In this document: positions 26,761 to 37,700 of the stretch, piece after piece
Layout of the letters: each line of letters starts with the position of its first letter
Position numbering within the stretch: the first letter of the stretch is position 1
Source: Oscheius dolichura
Taxonomy: Eukaryota > Nematoda > Chromadorea > Rhabditida > Rhabditidae
Assembly: GCA_932521035.1 (NCBI GenBank)
Contig: OW051493.1
Location: forward strand, 10,500,001-10,564,000
Direction: 5' to 3'
DNA length: 64,000 bases
Translations under genes and position numbers: made by a program
The notes under the pieces: generated by a model
The model's database searches: none
What the model saw: only the letters and a program-made list of their open reading frames with translations
Told to the model about the DNA's origin: nothing

Positions 26761-29010
26761 GGATTCTACCATTAATTTTTTAGGGCTAACGGATTCTACC
26801 ATCAATTTGTTAGGGCTAACGGATTCTACCATCAATTGTTTAGGGCTAACGGGTTCCTCCTTCCATTTTTTAGGGCTAACGGATTCCTCCTTCCATTTTT
26901 TAGGGCTAACGGATTCCTCCTTCCATTTTTTAGGGCTAACGGATTCCTCCTTCCATTTTTTAGGGCTAACGGATTCCTCCTTCCATTTTTTAGGGCTAAC
27001 GGATTCCTCCTTCCATTTTTTAGGGCTAACGGATTCTACCATTAATTTTTTAGGGCTAACGGGTTCTACCATCAATTTTTTAGGGCTAACGGGTTCTACC
27101 ATCAATTTTTTAGGGCTAACGGATTCTACCATCAATTTTTTAGGGCTAACGGATTCCTCCTTCCATTTTTTAGGGCTAACGGATTCCTCCATCCATTTTT
27201 TAGGGCTAACGGATTCTACCATCAATTTTTTAGGGCTAACGGATTGCTCCTTACATTTTTTAGGGCTAACGCATTCTACCATCAATTTTTTAGGGCTAGC
27301 GGATTCCTCCTTCCATTTTTTAGGGCTAACGGATTCTACCATCAATTTTTTAGGGCTAACGGATTCTACCATCAATTTTTTAGGGCTAACGGATTCTACC
27401 ATCAATTTTTTAGGGCTAACGGATTCTACCATCAATTTTTTAGGGCTAACGGATTCTACCATCAATTTTTTAGGGCTAACGGATTCCTCCTTCCATTTTT
27501 TAGGGCTAACGGATTCTACCATTAATTTTTTAGGGCTAACGGATTCTACCATCAATTTGTTAGGGCTAACGGATTCTACCATCAATTTTTTAGGGCTAAC
27601 GGATTCTACCATCAATTTTTTAGGGCTAACGGATTCTACCATCAATTTTTTAGGGCTAACGGATTCTACCATCAATTTTTTAGGGCTAACGGATTCTACC
27701 ATTAATTTTTTAGGGCTAGCGGATTCCTTCTTCCATTTTTGAGGGCTAGCGGATTCTTCCACCACTTTTTTAGGGCTAACGGATTCTACCATCAATTTTT
27801 TAGGGCTAACGGATTCTACCATCAATTTTTTAGGGCTAACGGATTCTACCATCAATTTTTTAGGGCTAACGGATTCCTCCTTCCATTTTTTAGGGCTAAC
27901 GGATTCTACCATTAATTTTTTAGGGCTAACGGATTCTACCATCAATTTGTTAGGGCTAACGGATTCTACCATCAATTGTTTAGGGCTAACGGGTTCCTCC
28001 TTCCATTTTTTAGGGCTAACGGATTCCTCCTTCCATTTTTTAGGGCTAACGGATTCCTCCTTCCATTTTTTAGGGCTAACGGATTCCTCCTTCCATTTTT
28101 TAGGGCTAACGGATTCCTCCTTCCATTTTTTAGGGCTAACGGATTCCTCCTTCCATTTTTTAGGGCTAACGGATTCTACCATTAATTTTTTAGGGCTAAC
28201 GGGTTCTACCATCAATTTTTTAGGGCTAACGGGTTCTACCATCAATTTTTTAGGGCTAACGGATTCTACCATCAATTTTTTAGGGCTAACGGATTCCTCC
28301 TTCCATTTTTTAGGGCTAACGGATTCCTCCATCCATTTTTTAGGGCTAACGGATTCTACCATCAATTTTTTAGGGCTAACGGATTGCTCCTTACATTTTT
28401 TAGGGCTAACGCATTCTACCATCAATTTTTTAGGGCTAGCGGATTCCTCCTTCCATTTTTTAGGGCTAACGGATTCTACCATCAATTTTTTAGGGCTAAC
28501 GGATTCTACCATCAATTTTTTAGGGCTAACGGATTCTACCATCAATTTTTTAGGGCTAACGGATTCTACCATCAATTTTTTAGGGCTAACGGATTCTACC
28601 ATTAATTTTTTAGGGCTAACGGATTCTACCATCAATTTGTTAGGGCTAACGGATTCTACCATCAATTTTTTAGGGCTAACGGATTCTACCATCAATTTTT
28701 TAGGGCTAACGGATTCTACCATCAATTTTTTAGGGCTAACGGATTCTACCATCAATTTTTTAGGGCTAACGGATTCTACCATTAATTTTTTAGGGCTAGC
28801 GGATTCCTTCTTCCATTTTTGAGGGCTAGCGGATTCTTCCACCACTTTTTTAGGGCTAACGGATTCTACCATCAATTTTTTAGGGCTAACGGATTCTACC
28901 ATCAATTTTTTAGGGCTAACGGATTCTACCATCAATTTTTTAGGGCTAACGGATTCTACCATCAATTTTTTAGGGCTAACGGATTCCTCCTTCCATTTTT
29001 TAGGGCTAAC
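26761..29010. repeat. Nested tandem duplication of 38 units (1,140 and 1,110 bp)
   Basis: 26761-27900 and 27901-29010 share the same unit order, including the rare CTCCATCCA, GCTCCTTACA and GCATTC units (27,187/27,246/27,272 and the same plus 1,140). The second copy lacks two units and has gained one, which explains the 30-bp difference. A third, strongly shortened start follows at 29011. In the corresponding block at 36-38 kb the two copies are offset by 1,170 bp. Confidence 0.88.
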
Positions 29011-29340
29011 GGATTCTACCATTAATTTTTTAGGGCTAACGGATTCTACCATCAATTTGTTAGGGCTAACGGATTCTACCATCAATTGTTTAGGGCTAAC
29101 GGGTTCCTCCTTCCATTTTTTAGGGCTAACGGATTCCTCCTTCCATTTTTTAGGGCTAACGGATTCCTCCTTCCATTTTTTAGGGCTAACGGATTCTACC
29201 ATTAATTTTTTAGGGCTAACGGGTTCTACCATCAATTTTTTAGGGCTAACGGGTTCTACCATCAATTTTTTAGGGCTAACGGATTCTACCATCAATTTTT
29301 TAGGGCTAACGGATTCTACCATCAATTTTTTAGGGCTAAC

Positions 29341-30300
29341 GGATTCTACCATTAATTTTTTAGGGCTAGCGGATTCCTTCTTCCATTTTTGAGGGCTAGC
29401 GGATTCCTCCTTCCATTTTTTAGGGCTAACGGATTCCTCCTTCCATTTTTTAGGGCTAACGGATTCCTCCTTCCATTTTTTAGGGCTAACGGATTCCTCC
29501 TTCCATTTTTTAGGGCTAACGGATTCCTCCTTCCATTTTTTAGGGCTAACGGATTCTACCATTAATTTTTTAGGGCTAACGGATTCCTCCTTCCATTTTT
29601 TAGGGCTAACGGATTCCTCCTTCCATTTTTTAGGGCTAACGGATTCCTCCTTCCATTTTTTAGGGCTAACGGATTCTACCATTAATTTTTTAGGGCTAAC
29701 GGGTTCTACCATCAATTTTTTAGGGCTAACGGGTTCTACCATCAATTTTTTAGGGCTAACGGATTCTACCATCAATTTTTTAGGGCTAACGGATTCTACC
29801 ATCAATTTTTTAGGGCTAACGGATTCTACCATTAATTTTTTAGGGCTAGCGGATTCCTTCTTCCATTTTTGAGGGCTAGCGGATTCCTCCTTCCATTTTT
29901 TAGGGCTAACGGATTCCTCCTTCCATTTTTTAGGGCTAACGGATTCCTCCTTCCATTTTTTAGGGCTAACGGATTCCTCCTTCCATTTTTTAGGGCTAAC
30001 GGATTCCTCCTTCCATTTTTTAGGGCTAACGGATTCTACCATTAATTTTTTAGGGCTAACGGATTCCTCCTTCCATTTTTTAGGGCTAACGGATTCCTCC
30101 TTCCATTTTTTAGGGCTAACGGATTCCTCCTTCCATTTTTTAGGGCTAACGGATTCTACCATTAATTTTTTAGGGCTAACGGGTTCTACCATCAATTTTT
30201 TAGGGCTAACGGGTTCTACCATCAATTTTTTAGGGCTAACGGATTCTACCATCAATTTTTTAGGGCTAACGGATTCTACCATCAATTTTTTAGGGCTAAC
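29341..30300. repeat. Nested tandem duplication of 16 units (480 bp x 2)
   Basis: 29341-29820 and 29821-30300 have the same unit sequence: a CATTAAT unit, the TTTTTGAGGG unit, five class B units, CATTAAT, three class B, CATTAAT, two GGGTTCTACC units and class A units. The pair is conserved at offset +9,335 in the third block copy (38,676-39,635), so this duplication predates block duplication. Confidence 0.85.
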
Positions 30301-31170
30301 GGATTCTACCATCAATTTTTTAGGGCTAACGGATTCTACCATCAATTTTTTAGGGCTAACGGATTCTACCTTCAATTTTTTAGGGCTAACGGATTCTACC
30401 ATTAATTTTTTAGGGCTAGCGGATTCCTTCTTCCATTTTTGAGGGCTAGCGGATTCTTCCACCACTTTTTTAGGGCTAACGGATTCTACCATCAATTTTT
30501 TAGGGCTAACGGATTCTACCATCAATTTTTTAGGGCTAACGGATTCTACCATCAATTTTTTAGGGCTAACGGATTCTACCATCAATTGTTTAGGGCTAAC
30601 GGGTTCCTCCTTCCATTTTTTAGGGCTAACGGATTCCTCCTTCCATTTTTTAGGGCTAACGGATTCCTCCTTCCATTTTTTAGGGCTAACGGATTCCTCC
30701 TTCCATTTTTTAGGGCTAACGGATTCCTCCTTCCATTTTTTAGGGCTAACGGATTCTACCATTAATTTTTTAGGGCTAACGGGTTCTACCATCAATTTTT
30801 TAGGGCTAACGGGTTCTACCATCAATTTTTTAGGGCTAACGGATTCTACCATCAATTTTTTAGGGCTAACGGATTCTACCATCAATTTTTTAGGGCTAAC
30901 GGATTCTACCATCAATTTTTTAGGGCTAACGGATTCTACCATCAATTTTTTAGGGCTAACGGATTCTACCATCAATTTTTTAGGGCTAACGGATTCTACC
31001 ATTAATTTTTTAGGGCTAGCGGATTCCTTCTTCCATTTTTGAGGGCTAGCGGATTCTTCCACCACTTTTTTAGGGCTAACGGATTCTACCATCAATTTTT
31101 TAGGGCTAACGGATTCTACCATCAATTTTTTAGGGCTAACGGATTCTACCATCAATTTTTTAGGGCTAGC

Positions 31171-32190
31171 GGATTCCTCCTTCCATTTTTTAGGGCTAAC
31201 GGATTCCTCCTTCCATTTTTTAGGGCTAACGGATTCTACCATCAATTTTTTAGGGCTAGCGGATTCCTCCTTCCATTTTTTAGGGCTAACGGATTCTACC
31301 ATCAATTTTTTAGGGCTAACGGATTCTACCATCAATTTTTTAGGGCTAACGGATTCTACCATCAATTTTTTAGGGCTAACGGATTCTACCATCAATTTTT
31401 TAGGGCTAGCGGATTCCTCCTTCCATTTTTTAGGGCTAACGGATTCCTCCTTCCATTTTTTAGGGCTAACGGATTCTACCATCAATTTTTTAGGGCTAGC
31501 GGATTCCTCCTTCCATTTTTTAGGGCTAACGGATTCCTCCTTCCATTTTTTAGGGCTAACGGATTCCTCCTTCCATTTTTTAGGGCTAACGGATTCTACC
31601 ATTAATTTTTTAGGGCTAACGGAATCTACCATCAATTTTTTAGGGCTAACGGATTCTACCATTAATTTTTTAGGGCTAGCGGATTCCTCCTTCCATTTTT
31701 TAGGGCTAACGGATTCCTCCTTCCATTTTTTAGGGCTAACGGATTCTACCATCAATTTTTTAGGGCTAGCGGATTCCTCCTTCCATTTTTTAGGGCTAAC
31801 GGATTCTACCATCAATTTTTTAGGGCTAACGGATTCTACCATCAATTTTTTAGGGCTAACGGATTCTACCATCAATTTTTTAGGGCTAACGGATTCTACC
31901 ATCAATTTTTTAGGGCTAGCGGATTCCTCCTTCCATTTTTTAGGGCTAACGGATTCCTCCTTCCATTTTTTAGGGCTAACGGATTCTACCATCAATTTTT
32001 TAGGGCTAGCGGATTCCTCCTTCCATTTTTTAGGGCTAACGGATTCCTCCTTCCATTTTTTAGGGGTAACGGATTCCTCCTTCCATTTTTTAGGGCTAAC
32101 GGATTCTACCATTAATTTTTTAGGGCTAACGGAATCTACCATCAATTTTTTAGGGCTAACGGATTCTACCATTAATTTTTTAGGGCTAAC
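31171..32190. repeat. Nested tandem duplication of 17 units (510 bp x 2)
   Basis: 31171-31680 and 31681-32190 match unit for unit. The only difference I saw is AGGGGTAAC (C to G, near 32,065) in the second copy. The same substitution sits at the equivalent place in the other block copies (near 33,987 and 41,400), so both the 510-bp duplication and this substitution occurred before the blocks were copied. Confidence 0.85.
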
Positions 32191-32238
32191 GGGTTCTACC
32201 ATCAATTTTTTAGGGCTAACGGGTTCTACCATTAATTT

Positions 32239-32255
32239 TTTCGTGGCCAACGGAT
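32239..32255 (+). other. Weak CENP-B-box-like 17-mer in block-end unit
   Basis: At this GTGGCC unit the T tract ends in TTTTTTC, giving TTCG, four bases, then C, AA and CGG. Against the known CENP-B box core (TTCG, four bases, A, two bases, CGGG), seven of the nine essential positions match; the central A and last G do not. The same 17-mer recurs only at 34161-34177 and 41574-41590. All other GTGGCC units have TTTG in place of TTCG. The density of three in 64 kb is low, and function is unproven. Confidence 0.25.
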
Positions 32256-32543
32256 TCTACCATCAATTTTTTAGGGCTAACGGATTCTACCATTAATTTT
32301 GTAGGGCTAACGGGTTCTACCATCAATTTTTTAGGGCTAACGGGTTCTACCATCAATTTTTTAGGGCTAACGGGTTCTACCATCAATTTTTTAGGGCTAA
32401 CGGATTCCTCCTTCTATTTTTTAGGGCTAACGGATTCTACCATTAATTTTTTAGGGCTAACGGATTCCTCCTTCTATTTTTTAGGGCTAACGGGTTCTAC
32501 CATCAATTTTTTAGGGCTAACGGGTTCTACCATTAATTTTTTT
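32243..32543. repeat. 301-bp GTGGCC-bounded linker, copy 1
   Basis: Ten units plus one base, starting with a unit whose AGGGCT is replaced by GTGGCC after TTTTTTC (register +1) and ending before a second GTGGCC unit after T7. Unit order is A, A with TTTTGTAGGG, three GGGTTCTACC, CCTTCTA type, CATTAAT, CCTTCTA type, two GGGTTCTACC types. The same order occurs at 34165-34465, 41578-41878 and 44041-44341. The CCTTCTA units here (first near 32,411) put a TAG stop in the minus frame. Confidence 0.9.
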
Positions 32544-34164
32544 GTGGCCAACGGATTCTACCATCAATTTGTTAGGGCTAACGGATTCTACCATCAATTG
32601 TTTAGGGCTAACGGGTTCCTCCTTCCATTTTTTAGGGCTAACGGATTCTACCATCAATTTTTTAGGGCTAACGGATTCCTCCTTCCATTTTTTAGGGCTA
32701 ACGGATTCTACCATTAATTTTTTAGGGCTAACGGGTTCTACCATCAATTTTTTAGGGCTAACGGATTCTACCATCAATTTTTTAGGGCTAACGGATTCTA
32801 CCATCAATTTTTTAGGGCTAACGGATTCCTCCTTCCATTTTTTAGGGCTAACGGATTCCTTCTTCCATTTTTTAGGGCTAACGGGTTCCTCCTTCCATTT
32901 TTTAGGGCTAACGGATTCCTCCTTCCATTTTTTAGAGCTAACGGATTCTACCATCAATTTTTTAGGGCTAACGGATTCCTCCTTCCATTTTTTAGGGCTA
33001 ACGGATTCTACCATTAATTTTTTAGGGCTAACGGGTTCTACCATCAATTTTTTAGGGCTAACGGATTCTACCATCAATTTTTTAGGGCTAACGGATTCTA
33101 CCATCAATTTTTTAGGGCTAACGGATTCTACCATCAATTTTTTAGGGCTAACGGATTCTACCATCAATTTTTTAGGGCAAACGGATTCTACCATCAATTT
33201 TTTAGGGCTAACGGATTCTACCATCAATTTTTTAGGGCTAACGGATTCTACCATTAATTTTTTAGGGCTAGCGGATTCCTTCTTCCATTTTTGAGGGCTA
33301 GCGGATTCTTCCACCACTTTTTTAGGGCTAACGGATTCTACCATCAATTTTTTAGGGCTAACGGATTCTACCATCAATTTTTTAGGGCTAACGGATTCTA
33401 CCATTAATTTTTTAGGGCTAACGGATTCTACCATCAATTTGTTAGGGCTAACGGATTCTACCATCAATTGTTTAGGGCTAACGGATTCTACCATCAATTT
33501 GTTAGGGCTAACGGATTCTACCATCAATTGTTTAGGGCTAACGGGTTCCTCCTTCCATTTTTTAGGGCTAACGGATTCTACCATCAATTTTTTAGGGCTA
33601 ACGGATTCTACCATCAATTTTTTAGGGCTAACGGATTCTACCATCAATTTTTTAGGGCTAACGGATTCTACCATCAATTTTTTAGGGCTAACGGATTCCT
33701 CCTTCCATTTTTTAGGGCTAACGGATTCTACCATCAATTTTTTAGGGCTAACGGATTCTACCATCAATTTTTTAGGGCTAACGGATTCTACCATCAATTT
33801 TTTAGGGCTAACGGATTCTACCATCAATTTTTTAGGGCTAGCGGATTCCTCCTTCCATTTTTTAGGGCTAACGGATTCCTCCTTCCATTTTTTAGGGCTA
33901 ACGGATTCTACCATCAATTTTTTAGGGCTAGCGGATTCCTCCTTCCATTTTTTAGGGCTAACGGATTCCTCCTTCCATTTTTTAGGGGTAACGGATTCCT
34001 CCTTCCATTTTTTAGGGCTAACGGATTCTACCATTAATTTTTTAGGGCTAACGGAATCTACCATCAATTTTTTAGGGCTAACGGATTCTACCATTAATTT
34101 TTTAGGGCTAACGGGTTCTACCATCAATTTTTTAGGGCTAACGGGTTCTACCATTAATTTTTTC
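32544..34164. repeat. Domain II block, copy 2, with 5,040-bp internal loss
   Basis: The left part (from 32,553) matches copy 1 at offset 6,962, including AGAGCT at 32,936 and GGGCAAAC at 33,179. From about 33,720 it matches the right end of copy 1 at offset 1,922, including AGGGGTAAC near 33,987. The offset change is 5,040 bp, exactly 168 units, so the register is kept. The breakpoint lies in B units near 26,740 and 31,790 of copy 1. Confidence 0.9.
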
Positions 34165-34796
34165 GTGGCCAACGGATTCTACCATCAATTTTTTAGGGCT
34201 AACGGATTCTACCATTAATTTTGTAGGGCTAACGGGTTCTACCATCAATTTTTTAGGGCTAACGGGTTCTACCATCAATTTTTTAGGGCTAACGGGTTCT
34301 ACCATCAATTTTTTAGGGCTAACGGATTCCTCCTTCTATTTTTTAGGGCTAACGGATTCTACCATTAATTTTTTAGGGCTAACGGATTCCTCCTTCTATT
34401 TTTTAGGGCTAACGGGTTCTACCATCAATTTTTTAGGGCTAACGGGTTCTACCATTAATTTTTTTGTGGCCAACGGATTCTACCATCAATTTGTTAGGGC
34501 TAACGGATTCTACCATCAATTTTTTAGGGCTAACGGATTCTACCATCAATTTTTTAGGGCTAACGGATTCCTCCTTCCATTTTTTAGGGCTAACGGATTC
34601 CTTCTTCCATTTTTTAGGGCTAACGGGTTCCTCCTTCCATTTTTTAGGGCTAACGGATTCCTCCTTCTATTTTTTAGGGCTAACGGATTCTACCATTAAT
34701 TTTTTAGGGCTAACGGATTCCTCCTTCTATTTTTTAGGGCTAACGGGTTCTACCATCAATTTTTTAGGGCTAACGGGTTCTACCATTAATTTTTTT
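34165..34796. repeat. Linker copy 2 (301 bp) plus a 331-bp GTGGCC segment
   Basis: 34165-34465 repeats the linker at 32243-32543 unit for unit. 34466-34796 is an extra GTGGCC-bounded segment of 11 units plus one base. It begins like the start of block copies 2 and 3 (GTGGCC then TTTGTTAGGG) and ends like a linker, so it looks like a block reduced to its two ends. Confidence 0.82.
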
Positions 34797-37700
34797 GTGG
34801 CCAACGGATTCTACCATCAATTTGTTAGGGCTAACGGATTCTACCATCAATTTTTTAGGGCTAACGGATTCTACCATCAATTTTTTAGGGCTAACGGATT
34901 CCTCCTTCCATTTTTTAGGGCTAACGGATTCCTTCTTCCATTTTTTAGGGCTAACGGGTTCCTCCTTCCATTGTTTAGGGCTAACGGGTTCCTCCTTCCA
35001 TTTTTTAGGGCTAACGGATTCTACCATTAATTTTTTAGGGCTAACGGATTCTACCATCAATTTTTTAGGGCTAACGGATTCTACCATCAATTTTTTAGGG
35101 CTAACGGATTCCTCCTTCCATTTTTTAGGGCTAACGGATTCCTTCTTCCATTTTTTAGGGCTAACGGGTTCCTCCTTCCATTTTTTAGGGCTAACGGATT
35201 CCTCCTTCCATTTTTTAGAGCTAACGGATTCTACCATCAATTTTTTAGGGCTAACGGATTCCTCCTTCCATTTTTTAGGGCTAACGGATTCTACCATTAA
35301 TTTTTTAGGGCTAACGGGTTCTACCATCAATTTTTTAGGGCTAACGGATTCTACCATCAATTTTTTAGGGCTAACGGATTCTACCATCAATTTTTTAGGG
35401 CTAACGGATTCTACCATCAATTTTTTAGGGCTAACGGATTCTACCATCAATTTTTTAGGGCAAACGGATTCTACCATCAATTTTTTAGGGCTAACGGATT
35501 CTACCATCAATTTTTTAGGGCTAACGGATTCTACCATTAATTTTTTAGGGCTAGCGGATTCCTTCTTCCATTTTTGAGGGCTAGCGGATTCTTCCACCAC
35601 TTTTTTAGGGCTAACGGATTCTACCATCAATTTTTTAGGGCTAACGGATTCTACCATCAATTTTTTAGGGCTAACGGATTCTACCATTAATTTTTTAGGG
35701 CTAACGGATTCTACCATCAATTTGTTAGGGCTAACGGATTCTACCATCAATTGTTTAGGGCTAACGGATTCTACCATCAATTTGTTAGGGCTAACGGATT
35801 CTACCATCAATTGTTTAGGGCTAACGGGTTCCTCCTTCCATTTTTTAGGGCTAACGGATTCTACCATCAATTTTTTAGGGCTAACGGATTCTACCATCAA
35901 TTTTTTAGGGCTAACGGATTCTACCATCAATTTTTTAGGGCTAACGGATTCTACCATCAATTTTTTAGGGCTAACGGATTCCTCCTTCCATTTTTTAGGG
36001 CTAACGGATTCTACCATTAATTTTTTAGGGCTAACGGATTCTACCATCAATTTGTTAGGGCTAACGGATTCTACCATCAATTGTTTAGGGCTAACGGGTT
36101 CCTCCTTCCATTTTTTAGGGCTAACGGATTCCTCCTTCCATTTTTTAGGGCTAACGGATTCCTCCTTCCATTTTTTAGGGCTAACGGATTCCTCCTTCCA
36201 TTTTTTAGGGCTAACGGATTCCTCCTTCCATTTTTTAGGGCTAACGGATTCCTCCTTCCATTTTTTAGGGCTAACGGATTCTACCATTAATTTTTTAGGG
36301 CTAACGGGTTCTACCATCAATTTTTTAGGGCTAACGGGTTCTACCATCAATTTTTTAGGGCTAACGGATTCTACCATCAATTTTTTAGGGCTAACGGATT
36401 CCTCCTTCCATTTTTTAGGGCTAACGGATTCCTCCATCCATTTTTTAGGGCTAACGGATTCTACCATCAATTTTTTAGGGCTAACGGATTGCTCCTTACA
36501 TTTTTTAGGGCTAACGCATTCTACCATCAATTTTTTAGGGCTAGCGGATTCCTCCTTCCATTTTTTAGGGCTAACGGATTCTACCATCAATTTTTTAGGG
36601 CTAACGGATTCTACCATCAATTTTTTAGGGCTAACGGATTCTACCATCAATTTTTTAGGGCTAACGGATTCTACCATCAATTTTTTAGGGCTAACGGATT
36701 CTACCATCAATTTTTTAGGGCTAACGGATTCCTCCTTCCATTTTTTAGGGCTAACGGATTCTACCATTAATTTTTTAGGGCTAACGGATTCTACCATCAA
36801 TTTGTTAGGGCTAACGGATTCTACCATCAATTTTTTAGGGCTAACGGATTCTACCATCAATTTTTTAGGGCTAACGGATTCTACCATCAATTTTTTAGGG
36901 CTAACGGATTCTACCATCAATTTTTTAGGGCTAACGGATTCTACCATTAATTTTTTAGGGCTAGCGGATTCCTTCTTCCATTTTTGAGGGCTAGCGGATT
37001 CTTCCACCACTTTTTTAGGGCTAACGGATTCTACCATCAATTTTTTAGGGCTAACGGATTCTACCATCAATTTTTTAGGGCTAACGGATTCTACCATCAA
37101 TTTTTTAGGGCTAACGGATTCTACCATCAATTTTTTAGGGCTAACGGATTCCTCCTTCCATTTTTTAGGGCTAACGGATTCTACCATTAATTTTTTAGGG
37201 CTAACGGATTCTACCATCAATTTGTTAGGGCTAACGGATTCTACCATCAATTGTTTAGGGCTAACGGGTTCCTCCTTCCATTTTTTAGGGCTAACGGATT
37301 CCTCCTTCCATTTTTTAGGGCTAACGGATTCCTCCTTCCATTTTTTAGGGCTAACGGATTCCTCCTTCCATTTTTTAGGGCTAACGGATTCCTCCTTCCA
37401 TTTTTTAGGGCTAACGGATTCCTCCTTCCATTTTTTAGGGCTAACGGATTCTACCATTAATTTTTTAGGGCTAACGGGTTCTACCATCAATTTTTTAGGG
37501 CTAACGGGTTCTACCATCAATTTTTTAGGGCTAACGGATTCTACCATCAATTTTTTAGGGCTAACGGATTCCTCCTTCCATTTTTTAGGGCTAACGGATT
37601 CCTCCATCCATTTTTTAGGGCTAACGGATTCTACCATCAATTTTTTAGGGCTAACGGATTGCTCCTTACATTTTTTAGGGCTAACGCATTCTACCATCAA

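Larger units (their letters stand above)
25282..32242. repeat. Domain II block, copy 1 (no register shift for ~7 kb)
   Basis: Here 232 units follow each other with no single-base addition. New classes appear: GGGTTCTACC, T5 followed by GAGGG (near 26,330, 27,740, 28,820, 29,390), TTTGTTAGGG, and rare end variants such as CTCCATCCA (27,187) and GCTCCTTACA (27,246). Private marker substitutions are AGAGCT (25,974), GGGCAAAC (26,217) and AGGGGTAAC (near 32,065). The block recurs at offsets +6,962/+1,922 (shortened) and +9,245 to +9,335 (almost complete). The right edge is the first GTGGCC unit. Confidence 0.9.
25255..32250 (-). other. Repeat-derived open frame, 2,331 codons; coding status unproven
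   Basis: The minus strand is open here because the 30-bp unit contains no stop in one frame. It reads LMVESVSPKK or WKEESVSPKK over and over, with about 230 SPKK-type motifs and a net positive charge of about one per ten residues. The nominal start is a TTG inside the GTGGCC unit at 32,243, and the first ATG is seven codons in. The frame closes with SDGRIR and a TAG immediately after the T7 tract at 25,275. There is no unique N- or C-terminus, signal sequence or domain, and no promoter or ribosome site was seen. SPKK is known as a DNA minor-groove and CDK-site motif in some histones; that it acts so here is speculation. Most likely a by-product of a period divisible by three. Confidence 0.15.
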
